Shown here in pieces: positions 48,578-60,732 of a stretch of DNA of 64,000 nucleotides. A program made the translations under genes and the position numbers. Position 1 is the first letter of the stretch, and every line of letters starts with the position of its first letter. The notes under the pieces were generated by a model that saw only the letters and a program-made list of their open reading frames with translations, was not told the origin of the DNA and did not search any database. The DNA is from Eutypa lata (taxonomy: Eukaryota; Ascomycota; Sordariomycetes; Xylariales; Diatrypaceae), in assembly GCA_022661535.1 (NCBI GenBank), contig JAKULF010000019.1:1-64000 (forward strand). Direction: 5' to 3'.

Positions 48578-49801
48578 ATGTCTCACACTTATCAAGACTA
48601 TTTATGGTTCACCGGGGGGCCTCATCAGCATCAGACCTTATCGTATACAGAATTTCCTTCTGCGGAGACCTTTAAACAAAGAGAACAAGTCAGGAACAAG
48701 TCAGGATACAAGCTTGTGACCATCGGACGAATTTCGTCTCTTCGCCCTATCAAGGGCCATCACGCACTTCTAGCCGAGGTAAAGGGTTGGACCTGCGCTG
48801 TCAAACCAGGCGAATACAAGGTCGGAGACGTTGTCGTATTCTTCGAGATTGATGCGTTTTTACCGGCTTCCGATAAGAGATTCGCCCATTTCAAGAACCT
48901 CACTGACTGGCGCGGCAAGAAAGGTTACCACGTGAAGCCGAACATGGTGGGCAAGTGGATTTCGCAAGGCTTGATCATGCCACTCTCGAAGTTCCCCGAG
49001 ATCACCGGGATTCTCGAAATCGTAGAGCGACAAATGCCTAAGGATAAGGCATTTGAGGATCTAATGCGCACCCCATTCGATATGCTGTTAGGCGTGGAAA
49101 GATTATTGTTGAATTCGGAAAAGACGGAGCGGTCTCTTGGCCGACCGCCCATGTTCATCCCGAAGACGGACCTCGAGAGTATTCAGAACTGCTCGAAAGC
49201 GTTCCATGGGGATAACAAAAATAATATCTACCAAGAGTCAACTAAGATGGATGGCTGCTCAATGACGGTGTATTTCGTGCAGAAGGGTTCTCAGTGGTAC
49301 AAGTCGTTGTATGTCTTGCCCAAGGGGGCCAGAGCCGAACGGAAAAAGGGACGCGTCGGTGTCTGCTCACGGACACACGATCTCCCTGAACACCATAGCG
49401 GTCCGTTTTGGCCTATTGCTTGGGATAATGGCATTCCCAAAAAGTTAGCGAAGCTTAAGAAGAATATCGCCCTCCAGGGGGAATTGTGCGGATCTGGGAT
49501 TTCGGAAAGTCGAGAGGGCTTCGACAAGGACCAACATCAATTCTACGTCTTCAGGATCTTCGACATCGATACGCAGGAGGCCCTGCTTCCTTGGGAAACC
49601 GAAAGGATGACGAAGGGCTTGGGCTTGCAACACGTTCCTGTCAGTGGCTATTTTAGGCTACGTGATATCGCAGACGGTCCCACCGATCTGTTGAAGCGGG
49701 CTGAAGGGTTAGGAATCAATGGAAATCCTCGCGAAGGACTGGTGTACAGGAATGTCGCAGATGGAAAGGCATTCAAAGTAATATGCAACTGTAATCTCTA
49801 G
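48578..49801 (+). CDS. RNA ligase, DraRnl/Rnl5-like, 407 aa
   Basis: Single exon. Residues about 40-100 (KLVTIGRISSLRPI, VKPGEYKVGDVVVFFEIDAFLP) match the N-terminal OB-like domain of the Deinococcus-type RNA ligases. The nucleotidyltransferase domain holds the ordered motifs: I, STKMDG with adenylated Lys223; Ia, CSRTHDL (263-269); III, LQGELCG with Glu302; IIIa, FYVFRIFDI (322-330); IV, EGLVYR with Glu386; V, KAFKVI with Lys397 and Lys400. The chain ends seven residues after motif V, slightly short compared with the expected finish. Such enzymes seal 3'-OH/5'-phosphate nicks in RNA-containing duplexes through an enzyme-adenylate. A eukaryotic relative is characterised in Naegleria. Its cellular job in fungi is unknown. 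No partner gene (phosphatase, kinase, nuclease) lies beside it. Confidence 0.88.
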   Translation: MSHTYQDYLWFTGGPHQHQTLSYTEFPSAETFKQREQVRNKSGYKLVTIGRISSLRPIKGHHALLAEVKGWTCAVKPGEYKVGDVVVFFEIDAFLPASDKRFAHFKNLTDWRGKKGYHVKPNMVGKWISQGLIMPLSKFPEITGILEIVERQMPKDKAFEDLMRTPFDMLLGVERLLLNSEKTERSLGRPPMFIPKTDLESIQNCSKAFHGDNKNNIYQESTKMDGCSMTVYFVQKGSQWYKSLYVLPKGARAERKKGRVGVCSRTHDLPEHHSGPFWPIAWDNGIPKKLAKLKKNIALQGELCGSGISESREGFDKDQHQFYVFRIFDIDTQEALLPWETERMTKGLGLQHVPVSGYFRLRDIADGPTDLLKRAEGLGINGNPREGLVYRNVADGKAFKVICNCNL

Positions 49802-50290
49802 AAGATTGGGAAGTAGGGTTGGGTTAAACGGAGAAGGATAGAAGTATTCACACAATTAGCAATTTTGTATTGGTATTCAGCGGACACGGTAGAGCGAATT
49901 GATATAAATAGATTAATAGGAAAGTCACATTGGTGGCATTACCTTTTATTCCTATCCAGTGGATGCGATCCTCGGTCGATAATGTCATGGGGTATGTCGC
50001 TTGGAGTATTCAACCTAAAACAAGATACACAGGTGCATTGAGTAATTCCAAGAGATGAATGGTGACAGACAACCCAATGACTTTTTTATATATGTATGGA
50101 TCCAGAGCGATCTATCTAGTTATGTATATACAAGTTTGAATTTATGATTCCCAGGGGTTTTTAAAATCAGGCTATCTAGGTGCTCTTCCTATCATACCAA
50201 ATCTTGAGATTATAACCACTACCTAAAAATTGGGTTCTCACTTGAAATTGATAGATAGTAGAACCCGGCTTTATAATCCTCCATGAAGAT
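49802..50290. other. Convergent intergenic spacer
   Basis: 489 bp between stop codons of the RNA ligase and GH7 genes; nothing recognised. Confidence 0.5.
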
Positions 50291-51842
50291 CTAGAACCAC
50301 CGAGCACGCGATATTCTCGTACGGTTGGTAGGAGTAGCCGTGAAAGTCGAGTTGAGTTCGCCCCATCTGATGTTGCTAAAGGTGACCTCGGGAGCCGGCT
50401 CGATCTTGACAATCGTCTCGGGGTTCCCCTCGGTGGCGTTACAAGGGCCGGCTCCGTCGGCCTCCCCGTCCAGCCAGGACATGTTGCCGCCTTCGTCCCA
50501 CCAGATGCTGAAGGCGAGGACCATGCCGCGGGACATGGCGTCGCCCATGCCGGTCATAGCCCCCAGCTCCATGAACTTGGTCGAGCCGGTCGCGTCGCAG
50601 AACTCGTCGTTCATGTAGTTCTGCTCGGGCAGGCCCTCCTTGTTCACGACTTCGGCCCGGATGACCTCGCCCTCCTGCACGTAGAGCCGGTTGATGGCCG
50701 TCAGCTTGCCGTCGCTGTCCGCTGGGAACTGCGTCACCACCGTGAACGGCTTCATCGTATCCACGTCGAAGTCTTCGCTGGTCCCGTAGTAGTCCGGCTG
50801 ACCGATTCGGTACGGGTTCCAGGAGCAGCCGTTCTTGTCGCAGACGCCGTCGGCCTCGCACTCTGCGCCCTCGCATTCGTAGATGCTCTCAATGCTGCAG
50901 GGGTGAGGGGCGATGTGGTTAGATCGAGAATTGGCTTCCCAGATGTCCATCTCATTGCAGCAAGCACCGTACCCGTCGACGTTGCCCTATAATTACAGTT
51001 AGCTAGGTCCTGGAAGTCCTTTATATGCTTCAAGAGATCAAAGGGTGTGTTTGCTGACCTCGCCGTTGATAAAGGGAGTGACATAGCACTGAGCGTCACA
51101 GTAACCGGTACCCCAAGTAGCACCACCGGTATTTAGATCGCTCTTGCCGCCGTCTGCCACCATCTCGGAGAGATATAGCGCGCTGTTCATACCACAGGGC
51201 AGCTTCGTGGTGTCGACATCGAAGGCAAACTCGGAGCCGGTGAATTTGGTCATCTCGTAGTTCTCCTTGGTTGCATCGAGGAGGTACACACGGGGAGAAA
51301 CCACGCTACCATCAAGGACTTGTTGCAAGCGTACTAGAATATTGCGAGTTAGCAGATGTCATGACGTTAGGCGAGCATCGCGAGCGTGACAAAACAAAAG
51401 AGCAGGCTTGGAGGATATATGGTTGATGTCGGGTCCAATCGGGTGGTTCTCAAGATATGGGGGCTGGTGCTGTTGTAGCTAAGGAGCATCACACCATCCA
51501 TGGATCTCACTCACAGCTTTTCCCGTCCGTAGTGATTCCGTGACTACTGTAATCGGTGACTCCCTCCATGACGCAGGCCTCCTGGCAAGCTTCCTTCGTA
51601 GAGCACACCGTAGCATTGGGCCCGCTGCCCCAGTCGCCGCAGCCATAATCGGTGTTGTCGACCTGGTGAACCCAGTGGGCCGAGGAGTCCAGCACGATGA
51701 AGTTCATCCAGTCGGAGCAGCCACCCTCGATGGTGCACCGTTGCGTGATCAGCGTCGGGTGCTCATCCGGCGTGTCGCCGGGCTTCTGGGCAGCTGCCAG
51801 CCCTGCGAGGGCGGAGGCCAGGATGAGGTTGCGGCGGGACAT
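50291..51842 (-). CDS. GH7 endoglucanase (Cel7B type), 432 aa
   Basis: Three exons: 51515-51842, 51059-51333 and 50291-50986 (433 codons). The signal peptide ends near residue 18 (AAAQKPG). The catalytic motif NEMDIWEAN has Glu213 as nucleophile, Asp215, and Glu218 as acid/base, preceded by GNVDGYGACC. Many cysteines fit the family's disulfide set. FDVDTTKLPCGMNSALYLSEM and CDAQCYVTPFINGE are conserved. The length, and the absence of the long loops that enclose cellobiohydrolase tunnels, favour endo-beta-1,4-glucanase. There is no cellulose-binding module or linker at the C-terminus. The product is secreted and attacks amorphous cellulose and probably xyloglucan. The last 15 residues after NSTF are unusual and Arg-rich. 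Confidence 0.93.
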
Positions 51843-51994
51843 GGTGTATCGTGTTATGTCGTGTCGTGTCGTGGCGTGTCAGCTTTAATTTATCTTGACA
51901 GGAAAGTTTTATTGACGACGTCTTCGCCGGTGCAGATTGCGCAAGCGAGCAAGCGAGAGCAAGCACACCTAGGGAAAGCTCCCGAGGGCTCGGG

Positions 51995-52001
51995 TTATAT
52001 A
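51995..52001 (-). promoter_or_regulatory. TATA-box-like element of the GH7 gene
   Basis: TATATAA on the minus strand 153 bp upstream of the GH7 start codon, within an otherwise GC-rich stretch. A GTGGGG (SYGGRG, CreA-like) lies further upstream at 52105-52110. Both are consensus matches only. Confidence 0.4.
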
Positions 52002-53629
52002 CCCCCCCATACTCGCCGCATGGTGGGTAGCTAGGTAGGTATGTACGTAGGTAGAAAATTAGCATAAATAATACCCCAACTTTTCCCCCCGAAGCTTCCT
52101 TCCTCCCCACTGCCAAGGCCTCTTTTCCTATTTGCGATCGCTGGAGGTGGATTTCCCGCGCTGCATTGGGCGGGTACCTGGAAAACAGGGGCCGGCGTTC
52201 CGGCGAATGACGAGAAAGAGGCTATACCGGTTCCCGCCACCCATACCTACGTAGAGCTAGACAGGTAGACTTCCAACGTTCAGCATGGGTATAACCGACT
52301 GATCGAGCGTGCAAGGACTCGAACGGCAGATTGGAGTCGCAGATAAACTAACCTCGCCGGCCGGAATCCAGATTGCCAAGCTCGGATAGATTACACCCCG
52401 CCAATCAGGTTGGTGTTCCTGGAGACTACCGGGAGCCGATGTTACGTCAATATACAATTCGGCTGTTGTCCTTCCCTGCTTGCTGGTGGACCTTGCAAAC
52501 CTTGCAATGCTACAGATAGACTGAATCCGATGAAGGGCATTTAAAAGCGTTCGTTCCGAAGATCTTTTTTTTGTTTGTTGATATACGTCAAACTATTCTC
52601 CATCCCGAATAGCCACTCGGAGGGAGCCGGTAAAACTAGCTTGTTCATGCAAACTAGTGGATATCCAAGCTCACACAAGTTAGCATAGTCATCCAGAATA
52701 GATTCTATAAGTAACTATGCTATACAACACGAACTGGACATCGAACCCGTAAGTATCCTTTGACCTTCTCCTAACGCATGAATCAAGATCGAACCACAAA
52801 GAACGACGTCTACGAAAACCTTCCAGTACAGTAAAGCTAGGCGCAATGGAATATAACACATATAGTAGGAAATCTTAGTTATCTACCTAGATTCGAGCTC
52901 TGCAGCAAGGCGTGCTAGAGTGGTGTATAGGTATCTCTACATGAAGGTCACCGGAAATAGGTTATACCGCTCCGTTGAGTTACCTAGCCCCCCTATTCGT
53001 AGAAAGGGGTTGATGGAATGCAATACCTTTCCAGTTACATTTTATTCTTTATATTATAATCTAGCTTATTGCTCTTTAGAATATATAGCGGTGGTGATAC
53101 CTAATGCTAGACGGGATTAGCTCTACATTTAGTAAAAAGTAGTGACTTCCTCTAACGTACTGGTAGGTGTAGGAGTCTAAGAATGAAATAAAAGCTCCCT
53201 TAAGTTAATAGTATTTTTGAAACCTCGGATCAGTAGTTACGAGAAAAGTCACTTTATCATTTCACTTTGAAATACCTATTAATAGCCCTGTTGAGCAAAG
53301 TTATAAGACATGTTCAGACCCTCTTTCACTCATCAGGTAAAACTTGTATAATGGCTTCTAGAGGTTGCTAACGTTGGGGATACCTATTAAACAACTTATA
53401 TCGATATTGGATGAATTATCTTCGGCTTTAGACTCACCATTTTAATTTAAAGAGGGACCTCTACCGAGTACTAACTGCTAACACACTCGGATTTCACCTT
53501 TGACCGGAGTAGGATGAGTTTATTAACCAATATGTACATAAAGACTGCTTACATGCAGTTCTTAATTTTAAGACGCGACTCACATAAAAAAAAAAGGTAA
53601 AGTCCGAAGCTCATTGAAGACATAAGCTA

Positions 53630-53657
53630 TTAGGCATTAGGCATTAGGCATTAGGCA
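53630..53657 (+). repeat. Tandem heptamer TTAGGCA x4
   Basis: Four perfect head-to-tail copies of TTAGGCA. The unit resembles the fungal telomere repeat TTAGGG but differs at two positions and in length, so this is read as a microsatellite. Confidence 0.85.
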
Positions 53658-54875
53658 TAGTAGTTTGTCGCCAGTACCCTTTCACCTCGTAAAGTTGTCT
53701 CGCTGTATTAAACCTTCTCACCGTAAGAAGGTTCGCTAGCAACGGGCATATTCTGGCAAGGAACCAAATTTATTCACCCAAGTGGTACTCTGTAAACTGA
53801 ATTGTATGTTGCCTACTGCTGATGGTTAAGGTATTACGGTAACTACATTACTTATCATCCTTAATGGGTTGTCCTTGGCGTGAAATTCGCAACGTTAACA
53901 AAGTTGAGGGATTCGTAGAGTAATATGCTGCTTGAGGCGTTATATTGTATTCCTCCTGCCCCTATCCTCGTCAAATGTAGCATAGCTTTGTTGTACTACT
54001 AGTGGACATTGAGTTATCTCTGCTTAGAGGAAAGTTTAGATTTAGTCTTAGTCACAGGGTCTAGGTGTCAAGAAACAGGCGACACTGCTCAGGTATCCCT
54101 TCCTATTCAAATTTATTTCATTCTAATAAAAACTCAAGTCTCGCGGCATGGCTGGTAGATTTAGTCTTTGCCTCCGTGTAGGTAGGTATAGGTCAAACTA
54201 GAGTAAAGTACCTTTTTAAGAGCTCACTAGACCTTATTAAAAGTAGCAATATGTTGAATAATAGCTGTAAAATCACTTACTGCAAGTTCCGCCATAGCTC
54301 AAACCCGCCCCTCCTGAGCCCTCCTCCCCCGGAATTCTGTGTCTCGGAAGTGAGGTACCTCCGTTGGTACGGGTTCATGTTGATACTTGCATGTGGCGGA
54401 AGGCTCAAACGCACGGACCACTAGAGCATGCACACAAGCGCCCACTATTGATTGAATTGATTTCGGCGGCCCAAGGACATCAACAGCAAATCCTATCTAC
54501 CTACTCAAGGCTACTCTACCAGCTACCAGCTACCAGCTACCAGGCCATCATCAACACAAGAAACCCTGGCACCTGGTCGCCATAATAACAACAGCCTAGC
54601 ATCGATCCATAAATCATAAAATCCCATCTCGAAAGAGACTTCCACACCACTTCTGCGTGCGTCATGCAGGCGCCGTAGCTTTTCCTTCTTCGACTCGTAT
54701 TTGCACACAATAACCATCAATTGGTGGGGTCTCTTACCCAAACTTCCTTACCTTCCCCCTCTAACGTTAATCTGATTCGCGATCCGCACTGCACTCAGCC
54801 TTTTTCAGCCCTGCCTGCCCCTCCATCCGTTACATAAAGCCGCCCCCCGAACCCCCCCCCCAAGGTCATGCTACG

Positions 54876-55943
54876 ATGTCTTCATCATCAGGAACCCCCG
54901 AATCATGGATTTCCTCCTTTTGCTCCCTTCTAGGCCACGAATACTTCGCAGAGGTATCCGAAGAATTCATCGAGGATGATTTCAACCTGACCGGGCTGCA
55001 AACCCAAGTAGCCATGTACAAGGAAGCTCTCGAGGTACGTTTGCTCCAGTTTCACATGCCATTCTTGTCGCATTTTACTGATAATTATCCATAACAGATG
55101 ATACTCGATGTCGAACCCGAGGAGGATGACGACGAGGATGAAGAAGAAGACGAGGAAGAAGATGAATCCATAGAAGGTGTCGACCGGATACGACACAACG
55201 AACGCCGAAACCATACTCGGATGGCTAGTGACCTCTCCGTTATAGAGTCCTCGGCCGAAATGCTCTACGGTCTGATCCACCAACGTTTCATCTGTTCTCG
55301 CGCCGGCATCCAACAAATGTCCGAGAAATACGAGTTGGGTCACTTTGGTGTATGCCCACGAAGCTACTGCGAGCAGGCACGCACTCTCCCGGTCGGTCTA
55401 TCTGATGTGCCGGGTGAGGAGACGGTCAAGCTTTTCTGTCCTTCTTGCCTCGACGTCTACGTTCCCCCCAACAGCCGGTTCCAGACTGTCGATGGCGCCT
55501 TCTTCGGACGCACATTCGGTGCCCTATTTCTACTCACCTTCCCGGAATACGATCTTACCAAGCGAGGCGCAGAGGTGTTAGCCGGTGCGCGTGTGAGCGA
55601 TGATGATAAAGATGTGACACTGAACGGCATGTACACGTGCAACATCGCTCCGGGTCTAGGAAGTGGGAAGATCTACGAGCCACGAATCTACGGCTTCCGG
55701 GTGTCAGAGATCGCTCGATCAGGTCCCCGGATGCAATGGCTGAGAGACAAGCCAGATGACATATCAGAGCTGGATGAAGCACGGCGTTTCGCTGAGGAGC
55801 ATCGTGACAGCGACGATGATGATGAGAGCATGAATCTGAATGGACGTCCAACTCGAAGACTTCGGCAACCACACCGAAGAAGACATGGTCACGGAGGGAG
55901 CCCCATGGCTTTAGAGCCGAATGGGGTCGACTCTGGTTTCTAG
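54876..55943 (+). CDS. ckb1: Casein kinase II regulatory (beta) subunit, 334 aa
   Basis: Two exons, 54876-55034 and 55098-55943 (335 codons). The subunit dimerises through a zinc finger and tethers two catalytic CK2 subunits. WISSFCSLLGHEYFAEVSEEFIEDDFNLTGL is the family N-terminus. An acidic insert (EEDDDEDEEEDEEEDE) at about residues 57-75 is usual in fungal Ckb1. The zinc site is CPRSYC and CPSC. The dimer core continues PPNSRFQTVDGAFFGRTFGALFLLTFPEYD and then YEPRIYGFRVSE. The C-terminus is charged and Arg/His-rich. A shorter out-of-frame ATG precedes the start by 8 bp. Confidence 0.95.
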
Positions 55944-57059
55944 AAAGACAGTGACCTGGGTAGAGCGTCTTCAAATGATCTCTTATCTGACGGGACGGAT
56001 AGCCAGGGCGGGGCTCCTTTATTCTCTGGCTAATCTGGCTTCTTGCTCTTAACCTCATCTTACTAGACGGAGAGGTTCCTGACCATCTCATCTATCAAAC
56101 ACCACTTAAGAGATCCTGTTTAGTGATGAGGATAGGAATGACAAGAGGCGATTACCCTGTGAACCTGGCTGCCATACATCATCATTTTGCCCCCCTACAT
56201 TTGCATGTTCGGCGTTTGTTACGTCTTTTTTCTTGCGATGGCTCTTTTCTGGAAGGACATAACTTTCGAGACTAGGTAGCATATGGCGGAACGTATGGCT
56301 AGGCGGAATACATGTAGGACCCTTTTCCTATTGAATAGGGCAAGGAGTGCACGTACAGAAATCGCAGCACTCTAAAGACTCAACCGGAGTCGGGATTTAT
56401 AGACTACTGTTGTGGATTGTGTTTCGTACACACTTAATTAACAAAATTGACAACCAACCCATGAAAGCATTGAAGCATCACACTGTTAGACACTATATAT
56501 CCTGACTATGGCAGCACCACGTTACCTAGGTACGCTGTCGAGTTACTAATGACTCATGCCGATGCGGTGCTATCGTTATTATGTAGTATGTTTTGCTGTT
56601 TAAGTCTCCGAGGACACTCAGAGCTCCGAAGCATGCTACGTTCGATATCAACGCTCGGTATAACTATAGCAGAAAGTAGCCGGGGGCACGCCATATTTTC
56701 GATGACAAACAAGTAGAACGCAAAGGCTAAGCTGATTTGATTGGTAATGTTGTCGTGCCTTAAGACCGCTAGTGAAAGAAAAGATCCGACGAGATATAGT
56801 TATCACACTACTGAAAATTAGTTAAAAGCACATGAAGAGAAAGAAATAACTAGAATATATATGGAGCAGAACATCAATAATATTAATGAGACCGAAATCA
56901 GTCCTCGTCCTGAAACCAAGGGCTGAGGAGGAGGCTCTGCCTCATCAGATCGTGGACCCCGCCCGCCCGCTGCATCCAGCGGAGATAGTTAATCTCCGGG
57001 TCGAAGTATTCGCACTGATAAGCGACTTGCATTGTTATGGTGGTCGCTAAGAACGCCAA

Positions 57060-59470
57060 GAGTTCAGGTAGGTATGTATGTATTGTACATGTAGTTACCT
57101 ACCCAGGTATACCAGGCATATAAGTTTAGGTATATGTCGCCGTTCTATACATACACAATAGGTACCTACGTACATGATGCAGAAGGCAGGGCGACTTGCA
57201 TTGTACATACTATTATTACCAAGGTTGCTCTTGGTTGCCTATTTACACCGTCAGACATGTGGTTGATCTATGTAGGTAGTTATCTGCCGGCTAACTAGCC
57301 ACTAGCCTGCATGGTTCATTCGGGATCAGAATGAGCATCATTCACGTGATATCGTGATATGGATACTGAGGATTGGAAAAGATGGACCTACATAGTTAAC
57401 TAGGCACATAGTAGTATAAGGCACAATCGCGGGGTGGGTAGGTGGGTGGGTGCCGCTTGTTCTTTTGTGTGTCTGGACTGTAAGAAAAAAAGGAACTGGC
57501 TCTTTCAAATCTCTGATTTACACACAGCAGAACCTACTTAAGCTAACGTGAGAAATTTCTTGTGAAAGTGGTTGGGTTCGGGCACTTAATGTTATAGATA
57601 CTATTTTAGCTCGTGTGTACTTTCGTAGATAAAGCATGTCTTTATAATCATACCTGCCTTCCTTCCTACCTTCGTATGTAAGTTGAACAACTAGACGCGT
57701 GGACGGTTACACAATCCTTGGCAGAGGAGGAAGGGGGAAAAAACAGTATTTGTATTTCTAATCGGATTATACCTCCTATTGGGGATTCGGACTTAAACTA
57801 TGAATGATGGAGCAGCCTGGCAGTGCCTGGGCAGCTAAAAACCGAACGCGGAATGATGTTTGATCCACTTCCCCCGTTTCTAGGTATGTAGGTACTTTGA
57901 TGTAAGACTAGGACTTACACCCGTTTCGCTACCTATCTCCTATCTAGTTAACTTAAGGCTGCCCGTCAAGCTGTATATTGATGATATCAGCTTAGTATAC
58001 ATTCTAAAAATGTATTCCTCGTAATTGTCTGATGCGTAGCTGTAAGTACGTATGTATGTAGGTATGAAACATCCCCCTGATGCTGACAATGATGATGGGT
58101 TGTTCGTGTATGTAGGAATGCCCTCTCGGGCCCTGTGCGCGGTAAGAACTACGTACATACATATCTAGGTAGGTAGTTACCTAGAGTAGGTATCGCGCCT
58201 GATTGGTGACCGCTGAGGATCTACATATGTAGATACGATATGTGAACGATTGAGGAATAAGTCTCCGATTGACTTCTCCCACTGCCACCTACATACGTAG
58301 TTATGTATGGAACTTGACACATGCCTGATGCCCTTATGTAGGTACGTAGGTATGTACGTGCATAGGGTACAATACACCAGATGCGTATGCCGAGTTATCG
58401 GTAGCTTATTTGGCCGAGTAATAATACGCTCACTCACTATTGCCTCCAGTTTCGCAAAGACGCGGTAGCCGGGCGCCGCGGGCTCGCTCCGTAGCTCCGA
58501 CCGGTTATCTTTGTCGTCAGATCAGTTCAGATTAGTTCACTACCCAAAACCTCAAACCTATGAGCGGTGGTGTGGCACCTCATTGCACAGGCCCTGTGTC
58601 ACCCTGGGGACCAATTGGCTACAAGCCCCATCCGCGCAAATATGGGTATGAGAACCCTCGGGCCTTCGAGATCTCGAGTCGAGATTCTCGACCGCTCTCC
58701 CGCCTAACTACATACAAAGTAGACTAATGTAGGTATGTATGTGAGTAGACACAGGTATGATCTGCAAAGCCCGACATCTTTGAAGATGGGCGGTATGCGG
58801 CTTCTTGGTTGGCTATATGTTTCATCACCTGCGAAAAGTTACAAAGGTTTGTGCTACATATGACGCTCTCTTTACATATCAGATTTGGGCGGGTTGGAAT
58901 TATTCTAGCGTTTGCGATGGAAGGAAAAGATGACAGGATTGGTTCTCCTTTTAACTCCTTGCCTTCTCCTCCAACACCACTTCAAGCGAGGTTCTGCCGT
59001 TTCCACTCTCGGCATGTCAAAAGAAACCAGGCGCCGCCACCGCTGCGGGTGCGGGATGCAGTGTGCTCTTGTCTCCCGTTGGACCAAACGGTCAAAAGAG
59101 TTCCCCCGCCTTTTCTCATCGTAGGTAGGTTGGGCGAAAAGCTTCAAGCAAATGCTTTAACTCCCAAGAATAGAAGAGGTAAGCTGTATGCATGTATGTG
59201 AGACACGTTCTGATCTTACCAACTATAAATATTGTAGGCGAAGTGAGCGTATATCTCCTGTTTTTTCTTGTTGAAGTTGACATTAGGTATACTGGGTATA
59301 TTGTGGTTGGATGATGGGTTGAAGCTAAATTCCTAGAGCTCTATAGTGTGGGTAGGCGGGGATTTAGTCTCAGTGAGCATTTCATGTTTCACATGTTGTA
59401 GTTTCTTGTTATAAAACTACGGCAGGTGAGTCATTATGGTTCAGCATGATAACTACATACCTAGCCTACC
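57060..59470. repeat. Dispersed GTAGGTA / GTATGTA tetranucleotide tracts
   Basis: At least twelve short tracts built from GTAG, GTAT and TACC units occur here, for example near 57067, 57110, 57165, 57270, 57885, 58047, 58155, 58290, 58336, 58725 and 59455. One at 58165-58184 is a perfect 7-bp inverted repeat CTAGGTA with a 6-nt loop. Similar tracts appear elsewhere in the window (25490, 41735, 52030) but less densely. No transposon ends or target-site duplications were recognised. Confidence 0.6.
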
Positions 59471-60587
59471 TATGTACCTAGACTGTATCACTTTTCCCGT
59501 GGAGTTTCTCGGGGTTGTCAAAAAGATATTAGTTACTTTTAAAAGCCGAGATTGCTGACATGTTAATCAAGCAAGCCCTGTAAAGAAGGAACACCTCAAA
59601 CGCACGCCCTATGGTTACGAAGGAGATTCGGCTCAACTAAGTGCCCCTAGTTCCGGTTCCGGTTGAAGCTCCCCACCCCGTTTGCATGTCAGCCATGTCC
59701 ACTCTGCATTATTATGTCCATGGCAGCATGGGACAAGGACATGAAAGCCTGAGAAGCAGATACTTGCTAGGTACGTTTAGGGAAAGATCTATGGGACTTC
59801 TCTACCTTGCGAGTGGGGGTGTGGACTTTAAGGTAACCCCTTTAACGCTAAATTATTATTACACTCGTTAACGGAACATCCATGGATTCTACGACGGTGT
59901 ATTTGGATTTTCCAACAGCATTTAACCCATTCCGGAAAGGTATATATCAGTACACCTTTAATGCACTATATATTGATAAAGTTTGTAATATGTAGCTTCA
60001 AGTGAGCAATAAGTATAGCTTACACTGAAAAAAGAATCATAAAACAATTCTGTTTTCTTAATGGCTTCAAACAAGGTAAGGCTGTAGCAGTAGGTAATAA
60101 TAACCACCTATGCAGGTATGCAAATAATAATGAGGCCTTAGAGGTATCTCTAATAAATTGGTACATACATGTAGTATATAGTGGGTACGTTGGTGTATGC
60201 TTCTGAAATGGGTTAGATATCGTCAGAAAATCTAAATGCACCGTCGTATAATCCATATGCAATAGAACAAGCCAAGCTGAAATTTTGTTGACTTGATTGA
60301 TAATCCGCTGTGCTAGTCTAGATGTACATGACTCCCCCGTTGATGAAAAAGAGTGATAGTACATAGTAAGAATTATGTTAAAAAGGTGCCCTTCATGACC
60401 TCCTCTGATCCTTCCTACCCTTTATCTCTCTTTGGTCCCTCCTTCTACTCCATTCAAGCTTCCCTGCATTAAAGGGTTGCTTTGGTATTGATTATATAGG
60501 CCTCATTCTTCCCCTCTAGCTCTATAACTTGACTACATTTTGATACCGCCTCGCCAGTTGTTGTGGCCAGGATCTGACCACGCTGCT

Positions 60588-60595
60588 TCCGTGGT
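60588..60595 (+). promoter_or_regulatory. PDRE-like element upstream of the ABC transporter
   Basis: TCCGTGGT, one base from the yeast Pdr1/Pdr3 drug-response element TCCGTGGA, 138 bp before the transporter start. It overlaps a small CCACG/CGTGG inverted repeat. Filamentous fungi use other regulators for these pumps, so the significance is uncertain. Confidence 0.25.
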
Positions 60596-60732
60596 GCGCT
60601 ATCGGTTATTGATTGATACCAAGTAGCACCACTCATTATTTATACAACCCTTATTTCCCATTCATATCACGTAAAATCTGGAGGAATCGAAGTTTAATAC
60701 ATATTGGTGCCAGCACGTAAGCCACATAGGCC

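Larger units (their letters stand above)
51843..54875. other. Long intergenic region
   Basis: 3.0 kb between the divergent GH7 and CK2-beta genes. The first 450 bp are GC-richer and probably promoter, including a TAGGTAGGTATGTACGTAGGTAG tract at about 52030-52050. From 52.5 to 54.3 kb the sequence is AT-leaning, broken in every frame and without a recognised element. Confidence 0.5.
55944..60732. other. Large gene-free region before the PDR transporter
   Basis: 4.8 kb without a supported gene. Short frames (such as 58809-59201 and 59641-59871) have no family resemblance. The part from about 57.0 to 59.5 kb is full of GTAGGTA/GTATGTA words on both strands, listed separately. The right end is the transporter promoter. 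Confidence 0.5.

Noticed and set aside
53630..53657. Possible interstitial telomere repeat (TTAGGCA x4)
   Set aside because: The unit is 7 bp and differs from TTAGGG, with no subtelomeric context; treated as a microsatellite.
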